A stretch of DNA of 64,000 nt, taken from Phorcus lineatus. Its lineage: Eukaryota; Mollusca; Gastropoda; Trochida; Trochidae. The notes beneath the pieces are model-generated. The model was not told the DNA's origin, did no database searches, and worked only from the letters and a program-made list of their open reading frames with translations. How positions within the stretch are numbered: the first letter of the stretch is position 1; the number at the start of each line of letters is the position of its first letter. Shown here piece after piece: positions 1-9,165 of this stretch. The position numbers were made by a program, and so were the translations under genes. Where the stretch lies: NCBI GenBank assembly GCA_921293015.1, contig OV121097.1, positions 29,857,429 to 29,921,428 on the forward strand, given 5' to 3'.

Positions 1-478
1 ACCTTTTCAGCTCTCTAGACCTTTTGGAACTGGAGAAGAAGATGAAATTAGGTTTTTCAGGTTTTGACCCCTGTGACCCCATTTGGGGTCATGGGGTCAC
101 CAAACCTACAATTTAGAATCTCCAGTGCCCAAGGAGTCTACACACAACTATTCAGCTCTCTGGACCTTTTGGAACTGGAGAAGAAGATGAAAATAGGTTT
201 TTCATGTTTTGACCCCTGTGACCTCATTTGGGGTCATGGGGTCACAAAATCTACAATTTAGAATCTCCAGTTCCCAAGGAGTCTACACACAACTTTTCAG
301 CTCTCTGGACCTTTTGGAACTGGAGAAGAAGATGAAAATACATTTTTAAGTTTTTGACCCTTGTGACCCCATTTGGGGTCATGGGGTCACGAAATCTACA
401 ATTTAGAATCCCCTTTTGCCAAGGAGTATGCACATAAAATTTCAGCTCTCTAGAGTCATTGGTTCTGGAGAAGAAGTC
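1..478 (+). repeat. 145-bp tandem repeat array, block 1 (cut by window edge)
   Basis: About three units of a 145-bp tandem repeat. The landmark GACCCCTGTGACC starts at 66, 211 and 356, exactly 145 bp apart. Each unit carries the nested palindrome GACCCCATTTGGGGTC followed by ATGGGGTCAC, so both GACCCC/GGGGTC and the wider GTGACCCC/GGGGTCAC can pair. The array runs off the left edge. Short reading frames of 65 codons recur once per unit. Because 145 is not a multiple of three they overlap out of phase, so they are a by-product of the repeat and not genes. Confidence 0.93.
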
Positions 479-578
479 GAAAAAGTGAAAAGTTTACGGA
501 TGGATGGACGGATGGACGGACGCCGGACGCCTTGCCATGCCATAAGCCCATCGGGTCTTTCAGACCTGATGAGCTAAA
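479..578 (+). mobile_element. 3' end of a pearl/Helitron-like non-autonomous element
   Basis: Directly after the 145-bp array come a short GGAC/GGAT tetranucleotide run (about 491-531) and a small hairpin, CATCGGGTCT-TTC-AGACCTGATG, followed by AGCTAAAAA. A tandem core, a tetranucleotide microsatellite and a conserved hairpin end is the layout described for bivalve pearl/CvA-type elements, now usually placed with non-autonomous Helitrons. CTAA fits the CTRR terminus of Helitrons. The same hairpin end recurs at about 4170-4194 after the second array. The class assignment is inference from architecture. Confidence 0.6.
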
Positions 579-2225
579 AAGTGAATCTCGACTACACTGA
601 CCATATTCCATAACGTTCGCGCCAGAGTTTCGAAGACTAATTGCGATTATAATTAATCAAAGGTTACCTTTTTCGATAAGGTTCATGTATTCAAATCCCC
701 AACTTCACATATATGATATTTTGTATCAAAAGTTTTTAATGTACAGTCAAGTGGGGGTTTAACTTACGGGCTTGTTTCAACATTACAAATTAAATGAAAC
801 AACTGATGCTTTAGTTCCTGTCAGAAAAATTACATTCCAATGAACCCGTATATATACGGATCTACCATTTCAATTGCAGTACCTCCAAGCAAGTAAGAGA
901 ACTGAGTTTATTGTTTTCGAAGGCCCGATTCAAAAATTTTAGTTTGTTGTTAAATCAAGAGTTAGTTTCCATTGGAAGCAATATTCATAAAAAAAATAAT
1001 CCGAGGAGCCATTATTTGGTGGCTCACTAAGGACGATAGCATAATCCACTTATAGCAAATTCCTAATATGCGTTCTCGAAGAATCGCTTTCGACCAAGTT
1101 TTTCCATTGGACATCGGACATTAAAAATATGTAACTCATCGGTAATTACATCCTGCTAAATCAGTGCAAATAATTCCGCTCTCCCTCCTTTCTCATACCC
1201 TGATCTCCCACAAGCTAAAAGGCTCGTATCGCTAGTTATCCAACCAGCCAATGTGAAGACTCGCATTCAGCAACAGCGGCACAACCCGGATGGTAAATTC
1301 GTTTTGTTTATGTTAGTAGGTGCACGCCCCTACCCTAACGACATTTCATCGGCTGAAATAATAGCAGTTGAACTAAGCCCTGATTCTAACACGACACGAA
1401 AACTAGAATGAAAATACTGCTTTCTGATTAGTTGCCAAAATCAATTTTGGAGTTATTATTACGACCGATTCACATTCATCCGCGCACGTTTACAAACGCC
1501 ATCCGCTGAACTTGTGTTTTCATCGCCTTAGACAACAGCAAAATGAATTTTAAATCAATTCTATACAGTCATTGAGAATACCGTATTTTTTTATTAAAGT
1601 TAAGAGATAAATCCATTCTATGGTATATTTGTTGTCGAAGTAGGTTTTTTTTATCACTTAATTCAATTTCAAACAGAGCTCGCTTCTTACCGTAACGCGC
1701 GGTAATAGCGATTCGTCAAGTGAACAGAGGGGACGTACGTTATTCTTCGACTTTCCTTCCCTTTCCCCCCTCTCATTCATAAGTGACCACATTTCCAGAC
1801 AGTGTATTCAACCATGACAAACTATAAAGCTTTCTTGATCGTTTATTCAATCAGTTCACATCTTGCATGAGAAGTTAGCGATAGCAACTACTTTTAGAGT
1901 AACGTCCCTTGATTTGGTCAGTACTTGTCGGTATTGTAGGGGTGATAGGTGTCCTATGTATTTACGTGAAAAACGTAACTCTGACGGGATTAAAAAAATT
2001 GTCTTTTGTTGATTTTATGAAATAAATACTTAAGGGTTTTATTTAAAACCTGTTGGTTTATGTTTCGATATATTTTTTTATTATTGAAGCGTGTTCTTTG
2101 AAAATGAACTGTACCGTAGTTTCGAAAGCAAGTGGAACCGGTCTGTACTGGTTCGACCTAATCACATTGTTGTTGCGCAAGGCAAATTAGTTCCTCATTA
2201 TATTTCTAATTAGTCATGTTAGAAT
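579..2225. other. Spacer between repeat arrays, no gene seen
   Basis: About 1.65 kb of unique-looking AT-rich sequence. I found no exon with a recognisable product, no RNA gene and no clear transposon on either strand. Confidence 0.5.
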
Positions 2226-2247
2226 GGAGATAAACCCCTTCTGTTTT

Positions 2248-2432
2248 TTTATTTTGGGGTTGTATGTCGTGCATTTTTCACCCCTAAATTAACATTTCAA
2301 ACCTCGCAAGCTCGGTTTGAAATTAAATTTAGGGGTGAAAAATGCACGACATACAACCCCTTGCGAGGTTTGAAATGTTAATTTAGGGGTGAAAAATGCA
2401 CGACATACAACCCCAAAATAAAAAAATAGAGC
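2248..2432. repeat. Three-segment inverted repeat (long hairpin)
   Basis: A segment of about 65 bp at 2248-2312 is followed by a partial reverse-complement copy (about 2311-2361) and then a full reverse-complement copy (about 2361-2432). All three carry the core TTTTTCACCCCTAAATT or its complement. The left copy can therefore pair with either the middle or the right copy. No coding frame is present. Confidence 0.85.
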
Positions 2433-2565
2433 CATGGGCTCTGTAGCTCATTAAACTTTTGATAGAAATAGGTGTTGTGGTTTAGGCCATGGGGTCATGG
2501 GCAGTGTAGGAAAGATAGCCTGTCCCAACGTCCGAGTTATTCACAATCAAATAAAAAAGGCCCAT
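2433..2565. other. Spacer leading into tandem array block 2
   Basis: Holds a short palindrome GAGCCATGGGCTC and a sequence resembling the 5' portion of a tandem-core element. No gene is seen. Confidence 0.4.
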
Positions 2566-4194
2566 TGCCCATTTGGGGTCAAGGGGTCACCGAACTTACA
2601 ATTCAGAATCCCCATTGTCCAAGGAGTCTACACACAACTATTAAGCTATCAAGACCTTTTGGAACTGGAGAAGAAGATGAAAGTAGGATTTTAAGGTTTT
2701 GACCCCTGTGACCCCATTTGGGGTCAAGTGGTCACCAAACCTACAATTTAGAATCCCCAGTGTTCAAGGAGTCTTCACACAATTTTTCAGCTCTCTAGAC
2801 CTTTTGGAACTAGGGAAAAAGATGAAATTAGTTTTTTTAGGTTTTGACCCCTGTGACCCCATTTGGCGTCATGGGGTCACCAAACCTACAATTTAGAATC
2901 CCCGTTGGCCAAGGAGTCTACACACACCTTTTCAGCTCTCTGGCACTTTTGGAACTAGGGAAAACGATTAAATTAGGTTTTGACCCCTGTGACCCCATTT
3001 GGGGTCATGGGGTCACCAAACCTACAATTTAGAATCTCCAGTGCCCAAGGAGTCTACACACAACTATTCAGCTCTCTGGACCTTTTGGAACTGGAGAAGA
3101 AGATGGAAATAGGTTTTTCATGTTTTGACCCCTGTGACCTCATTTGGGGTCATGGGGTCACAAAATCTACAATTTAGAATCCCCAGTGCCCAAGGAGTCT
3201 ACACACAACTTTTCAGCTCTCTGGACCTTTTGAAACTAGGGAAAAAGATGAAATTAGTTTTTTTAGGTTTTGACCCCTGTGACCCCATTTGGGGTCATGG
3301 GGTCACCAAACCTACAATTTAGAATCCCCGTTGGCCAAGGAGTCCACACACACCTTTTCAGCTCTCTAGACCTTTTGGAACTAGGGAAAAAGATGAAATT
3401 AGGTTTTTTAGGTTTTGACCCCTGTGACCCCATTTGGGGTCATGGGGTCACCAAACCTACAATTTAGATTCCCGTTGGCCAAGGAGTCTACACACACCTT
3501 TTCAGCTCTCTAGACCTTTTGGAACTGGAGAAGAAGATGAAATTAGGTTTTTCAGGTTTTGACCCCTGTGACCCCATTGCGGGTCATGGGGTCACCAAAC
3601 CTACAATTTAGAATCTCCAGTGCCCAAGGAGTCTACACACAACTATTCAGCTCTCTGGACCTTTTGGAACTGGAGAAGAAGATGAAAATAGGTTTTTCAT
3701 GGTTTGACCCCTGTGACCTCATTTGGGGTCATGGGGTCACAAAATCTACAATTTAGAATCCCCAATGCCCAAGGAGTCTACACACAACTTTTCAGCTCTC
3801 TGGACCTTTTGGAACTAGGGAAAAAGATGAAATTAGTTTTTTTAGGTTTTGACCCCTGTGACCCCATTTGGGGTCATGGGGTCACCAAACCTACAATTTA
3901 GAATCCCCGTTGGCCAAGGAGTCTACACACACCTTTTCAGCTCTCTAGACTTTTTGGAACTAAGGAAAAAGATGAAATTAGGTTTTTTAGGTTTTGACCC
4001 CTGTGACCCCATTTGGGGTCATGGGGTCACCAAACCTACAATTTAGAATCCCCGTTGGCCAAGGAGTCTACACACACCTTTTCAGCTCTCTAGACCTTTT
4101 GGAACTGGAGAAGAAGATGAAAATAGGTTTTTCAGGTTTTGACCCCTGTGACCCCATTTGGCGTCATGGTCTTTCAGACCTGATGAGCTAAAAA
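2566..4194 (+). repeat. 145-bp tandem repeat array, block 2, with 4-unit higher-order period
   Basis: About twelve units, with the GACCCC landmark near 2566, 2701, 2846, 2982, 3127, 3272, 3417, 3561, 3706, 3851, 3996 and 4141. One unit is 136 bp long. Diagnostic variants (TCTCCAGTGCCC, CCCCAGTGCCC or CCCCAATGCCC, and CCCGTTGGCC) recur in the order S-P-V-V, S-P-V-V from 2982 on, giving a higher-order repeat of about 579 bp. The array ends abruptly at GGTCTTTCAGACCTGATGAGC, the same terminal hairpin as block 1 but without the (GGAC)n tail, so an internal deletion is likely. Confidence 0.92.
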
Positions 4195-4212
4195 CAGAAG
4201 GGGTTTATCTCC

Positions 4213-4658
4213 TAACTCACTCACTCACTCCACGTGTTTAATACCTGAAATAGTGTTCAAAACACGTTAAACCACAACTCACTCACTCATGCGGGGAGAA
4301 AGGGTCGAAAGGATGAGGGAAAGACAGAAAGAAACGAAAAAAGAGTACGACGGCAGGATTTTGAAGATGAATATTTGGTCTGGCTTTAACCCGTCGACCG
4401 GTCCAGTTATGGTACCCCTATCAGGAGCATGTAAGCTTCGTCTTGCGGCTATGTTAGGAACATTAGTATATTCACACACGCGAAATACTAATCTTTACAG
4501 TTAACTTACAATCAATTGAAAGAGATAGGTCGACCGAAGTTTATCGGTTTATCTTCATACACATGTCACTAATGGTCTGATTATTGAATTTTTATCCCAT
4601 TAACATGTCTCTTTTAAAAAATAGTTTTCTAAATTCTAAAAACCTTAGTTTAATTATA
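4213..4658. other. Low-information spacer with CTCACTCA runs
   Basis: Contains ACTCACTCACTCAC runs at 4215-4230 and again at 4277-4289, the latter ending just before a 71-codon plus-strand frame. That frame overlaps an equally long minus-strand frame and neither resembles a known protein. CTCACTCA runs are frequent in molluscan dispersed repeats. I do not call a gene. Confidence 0.4.
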
Positions 4659-5275
4659 CCCCCGCTACGAAGTAAGCGCTACGAAGGAAGCGGGGGTGTA
4701 TATAGCGGTCATTCCGTCCGTCCGTCATTCCGTCCGATCAATTTACTCAAACACCGTTAGGTTTAGATTAACCAAACTTTGCACATTTGTTAACCATAAC
4801 CTTGTCTACAGTTTGGACTACTTTTGAATTTTCTGGAATTCATTTTTTTTTGGACTTGGTTATATGGTGTTCAATGGGGACAGATTTTCTCAGAAACTAT
4901 TACTCCTAGACGAGTGAAATTTTGGTTATAGATACTCTTAATCGAGTTCGAAGGCAAGTTCCGAAAATTCATTTTTCAAAGAGTTAGGGCCCTTGATTGC
5001 TCAAATCGACTTGGAGCAATTAGCAGATCTGTTGCTCCAATGGGGACACATTTTTTCAGAAACTATTGCACCTAGAGGAGTGAAATTCTGGTTATGGATA
5101 CATCTGATGATACTCTTGTTCGAGTTCGAAAACCATTTTCGAAACTTTATATTTCAAAGAGTTATGGCCCTTGATTGATCAGGTTATCCAGAATCATGTT
5201 AATTCAGACTTAAAGCAGAAGAAATCAGACGGGCTGCGGGGGTATGTGAGCCATGCTCACCTTTTTCTTGTTTAT
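4659..5275. repeat. Dispersed repeat element with internal direct duplication
   Basis: It begins with a hairpin (CCCCCGCT at 4659-4666, AGCGGGGG at 4689-4696) and a TCCGTCCGTCC run. It continues with two related copies of about 150-165 bp (about 4873-5035 and 5037-5182), both carrying CAATGGGGACA and CAGAAACTATT. It ends near GCGGGGGTATGTGAGCCATG. A degenerate relative of that end (GCGGGTTATGTGAGCTATG) occurs at about 6965-6985. The plus-strand frame at 4993-5178 lies inside the duplicated part and is not a gene. Confidence 0.7.
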
Positions 5276-5597
5276 CATGTTACACGTGTGATTCCCCATA
5301 TGTTAGTACCACTGTAAATAACAGTTTATCATTTCATAATCGTAATGAATATATTCGCCTTCAGTTAATTTTTAAGGTTAGCTTATATGTTGGACAATCA
5401 TTTGAGACCTGCAAGAGTCCGATGGAATGAAAGTTGAGGTTTAGGGGAGCTTGAATTTAATAGTAGACCAAAATAACGTTCAACTTAGCGTGGACAGCTT
5501 GAGCGCAGTCACTTTACTTTTAAAAGGGATGTCACTCGAAACCGACTCGTTTCGCGAAACTGGAAATTGTCCATTATAACTCGGCTTCTAGTATTAT
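5276..5597. other. Spacer, nothing recognised
   Basis: AT-rich sequence without a supported exon, RNA or repeat. Confidence 0.4.
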
Positions 5598-5800
5598 TGC
5601 AGGGAGAATGCCCGCGACACCATTGAGGATATGCACTGTGGTGAAACCTGCGAGCATCGACTGTAACTAACGAAACATACTGGTACTGACTTAAATTCAG
5701 TTTAGCTTGCATGAAGTAAACGTCTCTATTACAGACAAAGTTGCCAATCCCCTGGCAGGTTTTGAACTGCGCTATCCCTGCCCTCATATTCTAAGGAGTG
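5598..5800 (-). mobile_element. tRNA-derived SINE, family 1, degenerate copy
   Basis: This stretch matches 46063-46260 over most of its length, including GCAGGGAGAA-GCCCGC-ACACCATTG, GTGAAACCTGCGAG and AGACAAAGTTGCC. In the better copy the right end reads GGGATTTGAACCTAGG, whose complement is a pol III B-box (GGTTCAAATCC). That makes it tRNA-derived and in minus orientation. Here the B-box has decayed. It lies just upstream of the first receptor exon, probably within an intron. Confidence 0.7.
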
Positions 5801-5904
5801 TGGTTTATGTGTATGCATGTGTTGGCATAGGCGTATGTAGATGCCTTTTAATGTTAACATATGTTTATTTGACATTAATCAAATCAAAATGAAATGTTTT
5901 ACAG

Positions 5905-6003
5905 ACATGGATTGATCAACGCCTTGCCTGGAATTCTGGAATCCGGCTGTAAGATCTACCGAAGAGATGAGATATGGACACCGACACTGATGCTTACTAA
6001 CGC
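5905..6003 (+). pseudogene. Nicotinic receptor-like subunit, ligand-binding-domain exon (loop D to loop A), apparent frameshift
   Basis: The exon follows a TTTTACAG acceptor and ends at a strong GTATGT donor (6004). In one frame it reads TWIDQRLAWN, the loop D signature of nicotinic receptor subunits. After 5934 the homology moves to the next frame, reading KIYRRDEIWTPTLMLTNA, the loop A region. A one-base shift between about 5932 and 5940 separates them, and the first frame reaches a stop at 5950. This could be a real inactivating change or a sequencing error. The exon ends in phase 2, which fits the next exon. No earlier exons (signal peptide, N-terminal helix) were found upstream. Confidence 0.75.
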
Positions 6004-6304
6004 GTATGTTGTTCAATGTGTCTTTATGAACAGTGATGTTGAATAACAACATGGGCGTTAGATTTTATCCCTTAACGAAATCTGTCTTTCTGGAAGATGT
6101 CGTCTATGAAAGTTAATATTCAACTAGAGTACGACTTTGTATGTACTATGAGAGGTTTAACAAAGTACTTGACGAATTGCTGTATCAACTTATTCAATAA
6201 ATAATTTAGTTATGTTTCATACTTTCCTTGACTTTATTTAAGTCTACATAAGATTCCCAACTAAATGAGATATCGATAATAATCTAGTTCCTCTGATCTT
6301 GAAG

Positions 6305-6864
6305 GATTGAAGACTCGATGGCTCTGATAAATGAGGACAAGCTACCACTGAGAGTTTTTTCGGATGGAAAGGTCACCTGGGTGCCCCGCATTTGCCCGAC
6401 AACCACCTGCCTCTTCGACATCTCCACCTTCCCACGTGATATCCAGGTGTGTAGCATCAATATCACAAGCTGGGTCCTAACGTACGACCAACTGCAGCTG
6501 ATTGAGTTTTATTCAGGGAAGTATCATCCTGTGGACCTGGACAGTTACACCAAAGACAATTCGTGGGAGCTTATTCAAACCAGTGTCGACATTACCAATC
6601 ACACAGGAGTGTATGGACTGAAATACCAAAACATCATGTATTCTTTTCATTTCCGTCGCTTCGGGCGATTCTACTGGGTACTAATAATCATCCCTGGTGT
6701 CTGCATTTCCTGCTTGATGCCGTTTGTGTTTATTATCAACCCTGTCGACTCAGATGCGCGCATCACTTACTTAATTGAAATGATGTTGTCACTCTTGTTC
6801 TACTCAAGTGTTCTGACAAGCCTTCTTCCATCAGTCTTCAAAGCCGGTAGTGAATATATTATAG
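6305..6864 (+). CDS. Nicotinic acetylcholine receptor-like subunit, Cys-loop to TM2 exon (partial gene)
   Basis: Pentameric ligand-gated ion channel subunit of the plasma membrane. Starting at 6305 (after AAG, phase 2) the frame joins the previous exon to read ...NAIEDSMALINEDK, an in-register fit. It then shows VTWVPRI, the 13-residue Cys-loop CLFDISTFPRDIQVC, SWVLTYD (loop B area), RRFGRFYW leading into TM1 (about FYWVLIIIPGVCISCLMPFV), and TM2 from RITYLIEMML to SLLP. The likely donor is GTTTGT at 6865, so the 25 further open codons to 6941 are probably intron. The vicinal cysteines of loop C are absent, so it is not a classical alpha subunit. The pore-entry residues read DAR where cation channels have GEK. 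TM3 and TM4 were not found downstream. Confidence 0.88.
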
Positions 6865-9039
6865 GTTTGTATGAAATGATTGTAAAATTGCATTTTTTAA
6901 GATATCTCATTAATGTTCCCAAGATCAAGGGGGCGGGATAGCGGGATGTCATCAAAAAGGGAAGCGGGTTATGTGAGCTATGCTCGCTTCTACATCTTAA
7001 CATTTCATGTCCAAAAGACATATATATGACAAACACTGGTTTCCTATATACATGGATACTAGTTATATAACCTAACAAACGCTATCAACTCCTACCTGCC
7101 CTCCTGGCTGTTATATAAGATTCCAAAATGACGTTTGACTATTTGACGCGCCCCACTGTCCGGTTTTCGATCATAATTGCGACGTTCTACCCTCATATTG
7201 TCACTGTCAAAAGACAAACAACCTTTAAAATGTATCTTTTTGGTAACGGTCGATACTTCGCGATCAAATGACACCATTGATTAAGTTTAGCATATATGAC
7301 TACAACAACTCACGGAGTGGCTCTTTAAGTCACAGGCGACTTCAATATCAAGGCTCACCCTTTTGTCGCGTAAGTTTCAATCACTGGCTATTTAAGCCCT
7401 GCTGTATTTGATTAACTTTCCCGTGGACGTTTTCGAAAGTAGTCCAGCTGAACTTGATGGTCCAAACTGAAATGTCCTGTCTGTTTAATCTTTCCTTGAG
7501 CAGGGCACTTCACTAAATCTGCAATTGTAGCAAGCCTTGAACTCGTCAGTGATTTGCCGGTGCGAGTTTTACATTTGACGACGTTTGGACTTGGTCTTGT
7601 CATAATAACGTTTACGTGAAATATATAAAGTATCTCGTGATGATCCAAGCGGGAGATCGTAAGAAATTTGCCTATGATTCTGGCTTTGTGCCACTCTTGG
7701 ACTTTGGATGGCAGTTCCAAAAACCTTTGAAAAACATTCTTAACTAACGTCGTAACTCAAAACAGTTAAGTGTTTTACAAACAGTTCCCTCATAAATCCA
7801 AATCTTAAGAGCAACCATTTGTTTTGAAGGTCGTATGACCTGCGCTTGACCGATCAAATCGCCTATGAATAATGTTTGCACATACCCTTAATAAATGTCC
7901 AAGGGGTTTATCACTTCAGAATATAAAATAAGCGTTAAATTCAGTGTTCAATGACATAAAGGCTACATCTAATGAAACGTCAGAAATGGCGAACCGGAGG
8001 ATGGAGGCGTTTTGTCTTGAGTTTTACACAATACCTCAATTCTTTTGAAGCGATAAGAAGTGAGGTGAGAAAGTCTTGAGGATTTGATAGAGGCATAATC
8101 CTTATTTGATTTGCTTACCCCTCGTGCAGCGCCTTTCATCAAAACAAACATACGCCAGAGCCAAATGATATTATGTTCTCTCGATTTGCCTAGAGATGAA
8201 AGTAAGGACATCAGTGTAAATAAACGTTAGATTAACGACACCTTGTTATCAAAGAATATTCAAGAACCCAATCACCTCAGGTGTTTTCGGTCCCTCAAAG
8301 AGTTCAGACGATATTTTTATCATTCTGTTTATTCAATCGTTAATTTATTTAGTCAAATCAATCGATATGAATTAGAACCTAACAAATCTCGGACTCTACC
8401 ATGATGTGTATTAGCATCCTGGTTTTGGGCCATTCAAGAACTGTAAAACTGCGCATTGCATCATAAAAATCACAATTGCTTCAGAGGAATGCATCGCCTT
8501 TCCACTTTCGAGGAAGTGAGAGATATCATTTCAAAATCAGAAAATACATACAGCACAATATGTTTTTATCTAGAAAAATGTGTCATTGAAAGATTCATAT
8601 CAAAGATATATTACTTTTTTTTTTTTTATTATTATTACTCCTACCCCATTTAAACTTGATAATAACATAACTTGCTTTCACATACTGATGGAGAATCAAA
8701 ATGAAATCTATAAACATCACTTCGTATTGAATATAGCACGTTACTAATTGATATGTTAAAAGAAATGACTCATTCAAGTGTATTTGTTACCTCAATAAAG
8801 AGTTCTTTGGATATTAAAATGTATTCTTTTCAGTGTAACATCGATAAGAACAGAAAACCAGAACAACATCAGTAGTGATTTACACATTATAAAATGTTAG
8901 AAATATTTCTTAGCAAACTACACGTGTATTTCAATTTTTATTTATCATCTGAAATATTACAGAGGTTATTATCAGGACGAACAATATTTGATAAAATCAT
9001 CAATTTGTTGTTAATGACAAAGGTTTTCGAAGCATGACA
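6865..9039. other. Intron or intergenic, no exon recognised
   Basis: I searched for a TM3/TM4-type exon and found none. A fragment of the element seen at 4659-5275 lies at about 6935-6995. A minus-strand frame of 102 codons at 7412-7720 starts MELPSKVQEWHKARIIGKF. It has no recognised family or clear splice sites and is left uncalled. A poly-T tract sits near 8616-8628. Confidence 0.4.
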
Positions 9040-9165
9040 GGCGGGATGTTAGCTGCTTGTACGGTCAATGCTGGCGGTGTTTGCCTGTCTCTTAGGGTGT
9101 GGGTTCGAATCCCGCAAAAGTACAAGAGGATGTAATATCGTAGATAGTTCATTCCCAAATATCAC
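9040..9165 (+). mobile_element. tRNA-derived SINE, family 2
   Basis: It contains GGGTTCGAATCCCG, a near-consensus pol III B-box, about 45 bp after GTACGGTCAATGCTGG, and a tail including GTAGATAGT. The copy at 40330-40460 shares the GTACGGTCA motif, the B-box and the GCAGATAGTG tail. No cloverleaf with a full acceptor stem is evident, so this is not a functional tRNA gene. Confidence 0.65.

Larger units (their letters stand above)
2226..4212. mobile_element. Composite repeat bounded by 23-bp inverted repeats
   Basis: The 23-bp sequence beginning GGAGATAAACCCCTTCTG (2226-2248) recurs as its exact reverse complement at 4190-4212. The 2.0 kb between them holds an inverted-repeat hairpin (2248-2432), a short spacer, and the second 145-bp tandem array with its hairpin end. 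No transposase frame is present, so any mobility would depend on another element. The core AGAATGGAGATAAACC also forms the ends of the small palindromic element at 28739-28907, so it is probably a family-specific terminal repeat. A target-site duplication is not clear. Confidence 0.65.

Noticed and set aside
64-4191. Series of 65-codon frames with MTPVTPFGVMGSPNLQFRI-type starts
   Set aside because: They recur once per 145-bp unit, overlap the next unit and differ in frame from copy to copy. They are a product of the tandem repeat.
7412-7720. Minus-strand 102-codon frame starting MELPSKVQEWHK
   Set aside because: No recognisable family, splice sites or promoter, and about the length expected by chance in a 64-kb window. 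Noted but not called.
9040-9130. Functional tRNA gene
   Set aside because: Only the B-box is well kept. I could not pair an acceptor stem or anticodon arm, and a diverged second copy exists, so it is a SINE.
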